DNA of 64,000 bases from Petrolisthes cinctipes (lineage: Eukaryota > Arthropoda > Malacostraca > Decapoda > Porcellanidae): positions 366,001 to 430,000 of the forward strand of contig JAWQEG010000288.1 of the NCBI GenBank assembly GCA_033782935.1, given 5' to 3'. The notes under the pieces were generated by a model, which was not told the origin of the DNA, made no database searches, and saw only the letters and a list, made by a program, of their open reading frames with translations. Below, one piece after another: positions 59,374 through 64,000 of this stretch (within the stretch, counting starts at the first letter, position 1; each line of letters begins with the position of its first letter). The position numbers and the translations under genes were made by a program.

Positions 59374-60770
59374 TTCAGGATTGCCAATGTTAACTCCGCC
59401 AGCCCACCAACCCGCCCACCATGTCAGTCACCCAAATAGTAAAAACGAATTAACCTCTCAATTTTCCAACTATTTACCAATGGAAATTAAGTTACAATGT
59501 CGTGAACACCGATGATAGGATAAATATTCAAAGCCTATTTGTATCATTGCTTAACTGTGTTTATATCACTCAATTTTAACAAGGTATTGTGATGAAACAA
59601 GCTAGTTGGGTTACACAAAATTATGTTAAAAAGAGCTAGGAAGGCGGAATATATTATTTAACATTATACAATCAATGGTAGCCTTATCTTATGCTTCGTC
59701 TATAAACTTCATATTACTAATTGGAGAGGTAAAATTATGTTACTTCCAAATCGCTCTAAAAGTCCTGAATATGGCTAAAATAACCTGCACAAAGTACATA
59801 AAATCGCCATCCTAGCATGCACTGTGAGAATTGTAGTAGCCAAACCATTCATGTCAACATACGCCTACGGTTTTGGTATAGTCATTCATTATTTTATTTA
59901 GTTCGTAATTCATAAAAGCAGGTGTACATAATATTCCTACTTCTTGTTGACATATAGCATGATTATCAAGCTAATGTGATGCATATGAAATTTAAAGTTT
60001 CTCGAGTTTTGATTTGATAAAACTTTGGATTATATAGATAAAAATACCCATATAATTATCATATGAAAAGAATTCAAGTAATATTTCTATCATAATATAT
60101 ATAATATAAATAATTGTGTTTAATTTTTCGTAAGATAGAATATTATTGAGGAATTTCTGCTGCTGGTGAGCGTTCCTGTTGCCATGACGACAAAACCTTA
60201 CCACCATCCAACAGCACATCCTTCATTTTCGTTTTGACGTTATAAATATATATTGTATTTACTAGTGAACGGTCAGATACCCATTTGTAGTTACATGCCA
60301 GCAGATTGGAACTCCTTATAGTCATCATTTCCATCGTAGATCAATTACTATAATATAATATTTATCTTTAATTCTCCAAACGCGAGAGTAACAATCTCAC
60401 ACCACCAAAATGAAGGTGAGTAAAAATATTTTATTAATATTATACACTATGATGGTTTTACTACCAAACGATGATTAGATGTAACTGGTTTGATGTCATC
60501 TCATGATTTGCGTATATAGTATTTTAAAAGTCCCATTCATCTCACTCTGTCTTCATCCTACAAACTTTCAGAGGCAGTGATGCGTCGCCATGACATAATT
60601 GCAGTTGGTTACTCAAGGTTATCAGGTAGAACGACACTGTCTTCTCAAACCAAATTAAAGACTGAAAAAGGAAACTTATGGATTTATGTGTTAGCTTTGA
60701 CTGTGTTTTAACGCTCCATATTTAAGGCCACTCTAAACTAAAATAGGCTCGCATACAGCCCATATAACAT
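59374..60770. other. Mostly unassigned stretch with two possible first exons
   Basis: No complete gene. 60410-60415 ATGAAG is followed at once by a good donor (gtgagt) and preceded by CACACCACCAAA, so it could be a minimal first coding exon on plus. On minus, ATGAAGGATGTGCTGTTGGA (about 60203-60225) is followed by GGTG|GTAAGG. These would be divergent, about 190 bp apart. Nothing downstream confirms either. Confidence 0.2.
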
Positions 60771-60771
60771 A

Positions 60772-60792
60772 TAGTATATTTACCCTCTCACC

Positions 60793-60868
<76 letters not shown>

Positions 60869-60889
60869 GGTGGGAGGGTAAATATGCTA
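60772..60889. repeat. AT-rich palindrome with conserved non-AT flanks
   Basis: A core of about 70 bp of AT dinucleotides. Both sides carry the same sequence inverted: TAGTATATTTACCCTCTCAC on the left and, inverted, TAGCATATTTACCCTCCCAC on the right, followed by CCCATAT. Confidence 0.9.
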
Positions 60890-61985
60890 CACTAAAGGTT
60901 AAAGCCATGGTTAAATTACAAGATGATATGCGAGATTATTGTAGTAAGTGACTATAAGGTGTTATATAAATAACATTGCTGACAACCATAGCTATAAACA
61001 TGGTCGATAAAAACACAGGAAATAATTTCTGCAATATTCCACACATAATTTCTTCAAAAAGTAGTAGTTTTTTCTCACTAATCACCATATACCAAATGTG
61101 GTGTTTAAAAGTAACATCAGTATTGTAGTTTGTATGTATTCCTTCACATTATTTTCTCACACACTTAAACCTTTTGGTCATAACATCGCTATATAAAACC
61201 CATAAAGCATGCAAACAAACTAAACTAAAGTTAAAATCTTACACAATTTTGAGTTAATGTGTTAACGTTTATACATTTCTCTTTCCCTACTTATAATCCA
61301 GTTACGGTTATATAAAAGGAAATTATTATTATTGTTATATATCCTTACGAAAAAAAAAAAAAATGAAATTTTACCAACGGATTGCATACACGGCATTAAT
61401 CTAGTAATTATTTGAGTTAGGAAATAGATCGACATTACCGTCTTGTGTTCACTCTCCACACCATCGATGCACTCTTGACCCTACAAACTGAAATCCACAC
61501 CATCAATGTTCTCGTAAAAAGTTCCATGTGTAGACAATTTACAACTAACAAGGTGCAGCCGTTTGGTGGATACACACAAACCCTTCTTAATTAAGGGACC
61601 CTGTGATGTAGTCAGAAAATTGGAGGTAAATGAATCCTTCGAACAAATATTGCCACGAAACATCACCTATATAGAAGGAGTGTGTTTCGTGGCATAGACA
61701 GGAGTAATCAGAAGCCTCTAATTCCCATACAGTGGCATACATGATCACAAGCTCCTTTATCAACTTCAGTTAAGCAGCCTGACTACGGTATGTATAGCAT
61801 AGGCTGACTATAATATTTGTCACCTTCGGACATCCCTATACTGTATTATTACTACAGTATAGTTTCTGAACTTATATGTTGTTATACTCAAAGTGTTACT
61901 CCAATACAGTCAACTCAACACTTCACAACCATTCACTCAGCCAGTTTACTTCATCGGTCTGAACTTTTTTCTTACTAAAACAATT
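60890..61985. other. Intergenic stretch, no recognised gene
   Basis: AT-rich. Short frames only, none with a recognisable domain. A poly-A run lies at 61351-61363. No transposon termini recognised. Confidence 0.45.
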
Positions 61986-62127
<142 letters not shown>

Positions 62128-62804
62128 CTGGAATTAATTTTCGTGCATGTTAATTAAATGATAAGGTTTACGACAACATTTAATTAATTAAAGTGTTTGA
62201 TGTAGTGAAGATCGGTTTATACGTCACTCAAATCAACCTCCTGCTAACTCATTACTTTATAATATCCACTAGGGAAATCTTTTGGGAGATAATTAACCAT
62301 TACACATTTAAATAGTCCATTATATTATCTATGACCTCTTCACTATACTCAAACATTTCGGTGTTTTCAATTTGATCTATTTCTGCCTCGTCTGGACGCA
62401 TGCTTTTCTTGACACGACAATAATTACACAATATAATGTTGTTGTAGCTTAGGGATGTGTTTTATCTGGTTTAGCTAGAAGTGACTAATTGCTAAGCCTA
62501 ACGTTACATCCAAAATTTGTAACAATACTTGCTTCGAATCGTTTGACACAGTATTGAAAGAGTGTTATGATTATGGTATACAGGCAAGATGATCATTTAT
62601 TGTATTCAAATATGAGCTAAATGATTCGAAACTTTGACCAGGACTGACTACAAATTCTGGATTGCGATTCTCAATAAGCCTTTACTATTCCTTTATAACT
62701 CTGGTGACATCTGGCATCCTGGTATCACTATATTTATATTTTCTAACTTTTACGTAGACGTTATTAAGGGGTTATTACAATGTTGGTCAATCTGGAGTAA
62801 CTGC

Positions 62805-63142
62805 ATGATTCCTCCAAACTATTCCGAGTAACAGGATACTGGTATTTGGGTTACGAGTCTGGTCCTGTTTTTTTCCTTATACCCTAACTTCGGGACTGTA
62901 TGCTGTCAGTAGCCCGTGACTCTAGATTATTGGGTGTTGCACCAGATGAGACAGCGGAGCTAAGTGGTGGTGATGTTGGTACCGTAGCTTCTCTTCTGTC
63001 CCACTAGATGACGACACCTAATTTATACACGTCATTATCAGGAGAGGGCAGCTACAACGTCACTCACAGCATCTTGGAATATGGTCGGGCATCTTATATG
63101 TTGTGAGTTGACGACGATGTAGCCTACTTTGGAGGAATCAAG
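62805..63142. mobile_element. Possible MITE, TTGATTCCTCCAAA inverted repeats, copy 1
   Basis: Begins TGATTCCTCCAAACTATTCC and ends with inverted CTTGATTCCTCCAAAGTAGG. The sequence just upstream (TTACAATGTTGGTCAATCTGG) matches that upstream of copy 2 at 63719. No coding capacity, and target duplications are not clear. Confidence 0.45.
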
Positions 63143-63343
63143 GCGCTCTACAGTAATGTGCCAAAAGTATAGTACTTACTCCCTTATCCATATACTACAT
63201 AGCATTCAAATAACTACAGTACAATAATCCAGAGATGCCAAATGTTATCGGAAGTATTCAGAGAGTTATAAATGCAAAATTACAATGCAATTAATTACAA
63301 TTAATTACATTCTTCCAGCTGGTGGAATTCTAGCTGTTGGTGT

Positions 63344-63389
<46 letters not shown>
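63344..63389. repeat. (CT)n microsatellite
   Basis: About 23 CT units. The open frame that reads RERERE on the minus strand is an artefact of this repeat. Confidence 0.97.
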
Positions 63390-63393
<4 letters not shown>

Positions 63394-63718
63394 ATAAATA
63401 TGATGAGTGAGTGAACTTGATGACTTCTCTCCCACTTGTTTCTTACACCTATACATTTTTGACAAGTATTTAAAACAGTTTCTTTTAAATACATACAGTA
63501 CGGTAGTCCCCTGACACACCACTCATCACACACTATATGGGATTCCAAGAAGGAGGACTAGTTGGTATTCATATTACTGTTTGATCGACCAATTTTAATC
63601 GACTAGTTTTAATCAAGGGGGTATTACAGTGTTGATAAATTTTTTTTCCTGACTGTACCAAAAGTATACTGTCCTCTTAGTTAAGGGGGAAGTATACAGT
63701 GTTGGTAAATCTGGAGCA

Positions 63719-63812
63719 ATTGATTCCTCCAAACTATTCCAAGCAACAGAACTCCATTATTTTTGTTCATCTGGTCCTGTTTCTGCCATGGCATACTTTG
63801 GAGGAATCAAGT
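63719..63812. mobile_element. Possible MITE, TTGATTCCTCCAAA inverted repeats, copy 2
   Basis: About 94 bp: begins TTGATTCCTCCAAACTATTC and ends with inverted CTTGATTCCTCCAAAGTATG. Shorter than copy 1; the two share both ends, the upstream 40 bp and the TCTGGTCCTGTTT block. Confidence 0.5.
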
Positions 63813-64000
63813 AAGGGATGGAAGAACCATATCAACTAACTATATAACCTTTCAATAAAATTACACATTTAATCATGTCTCTATTTGCTTCAGTAACCCT
63901 CACACACGCCATGAAATAAATAGTTATACTGGATTTACTCACTATAAACACTACATACCCACAATACAGTACAGATGTGGCAGTAAAAAATGCATAATTC

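Overview
The window is eukaryotic nuclear DNA. It has few genes, split by introns with GT...AG borders, and is heavily filled with transposons. C1GALT1, CIAO1 and NIF3L1 homologues, a C2H2 zinc-finger gene and a Ly6-type gene, jockey/CR1-like and RTE-like LINEs and repeats with TTAGG-like cores suggest an arthropod. A decapod crustacean is my best guess; this is inferred from gene and repeat style, not from a database match.

Five protein-coding genes can be supported. (1) 1-2547, minus: a C1GALT1-like core-1 beta-1,3-galactosyltransferase; four exons are present and the 3' part runs off the window. (2) 20159-30066, plus: a nine-finger C2H2 protein of 887 residues with two coding exons and a 7.2 kb intron. 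(3) 38408-41200, plus: a 174-residue Ly6/uPAR-type, probably GPI-anchored, cell-surface protein with four exons. (4) 42865-51502, minus: a complete seven-exon NIF3L1 homologue of 344 residues. (5) 55374-56375, minus: an intact single-coding-exon CIAO1 homologue of 333 residues with seven WD40 repeats. All proposed splice junctions agree in reading phase. The genes have unrelated functions and I see no functional cluster.

Most of the rest is transposon-derived and often nested. 3.7-5.4 kb holds a small inverted-repeat element and a broken jockey/CR1-like LINE. 5.5-9.7 kb is a stack of GGTA-family MITEs, a Tc1/pogo-like element and a hAT element carrying a broken RTE-like LINE and a long GA run. 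10.2-12.7 kb is a PIF/Harbinger-like element inside an older MITE. 12.8-16.3 kb is a composite with two broken LINEs and an LTR-like insert. 16.3-18.2 kb has more GGTA-family copies. The zinc-finger gene's intron holds a Harbinger-like MITE and a 6.1 kb pogo/Tigger-like element. That element contains an RTE-like LINE, which is itself split by an apparently intact 1027-codon jockey/CR1-like LINE. 31.6-32.9 kb is a pair of inverted dispersed repeats; 34.4 kb is a hAT MITE; 35.0-36.0 kb is a tail-to-tail LTR pair. NIF3L1 introns hold LINE and SINE fragments, and 57.2-58.7 kb is a second dense GGTA-family cluster. The last 5 kb holds AT-rich palindromes, small repeats and no convincing gene.

The most unusual signals are three. 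The GGTA-family MITE makes 8-bp target duplications and has twice inserted into nearly the same site within its own copies. A 26-27 bp minisatellite, each unit a tiny ATG-to-stop frame, ends exactly on the Ly6 gene's start codon. Two diverged LTRs sit inverted inside one shared 4-bp target duplication.
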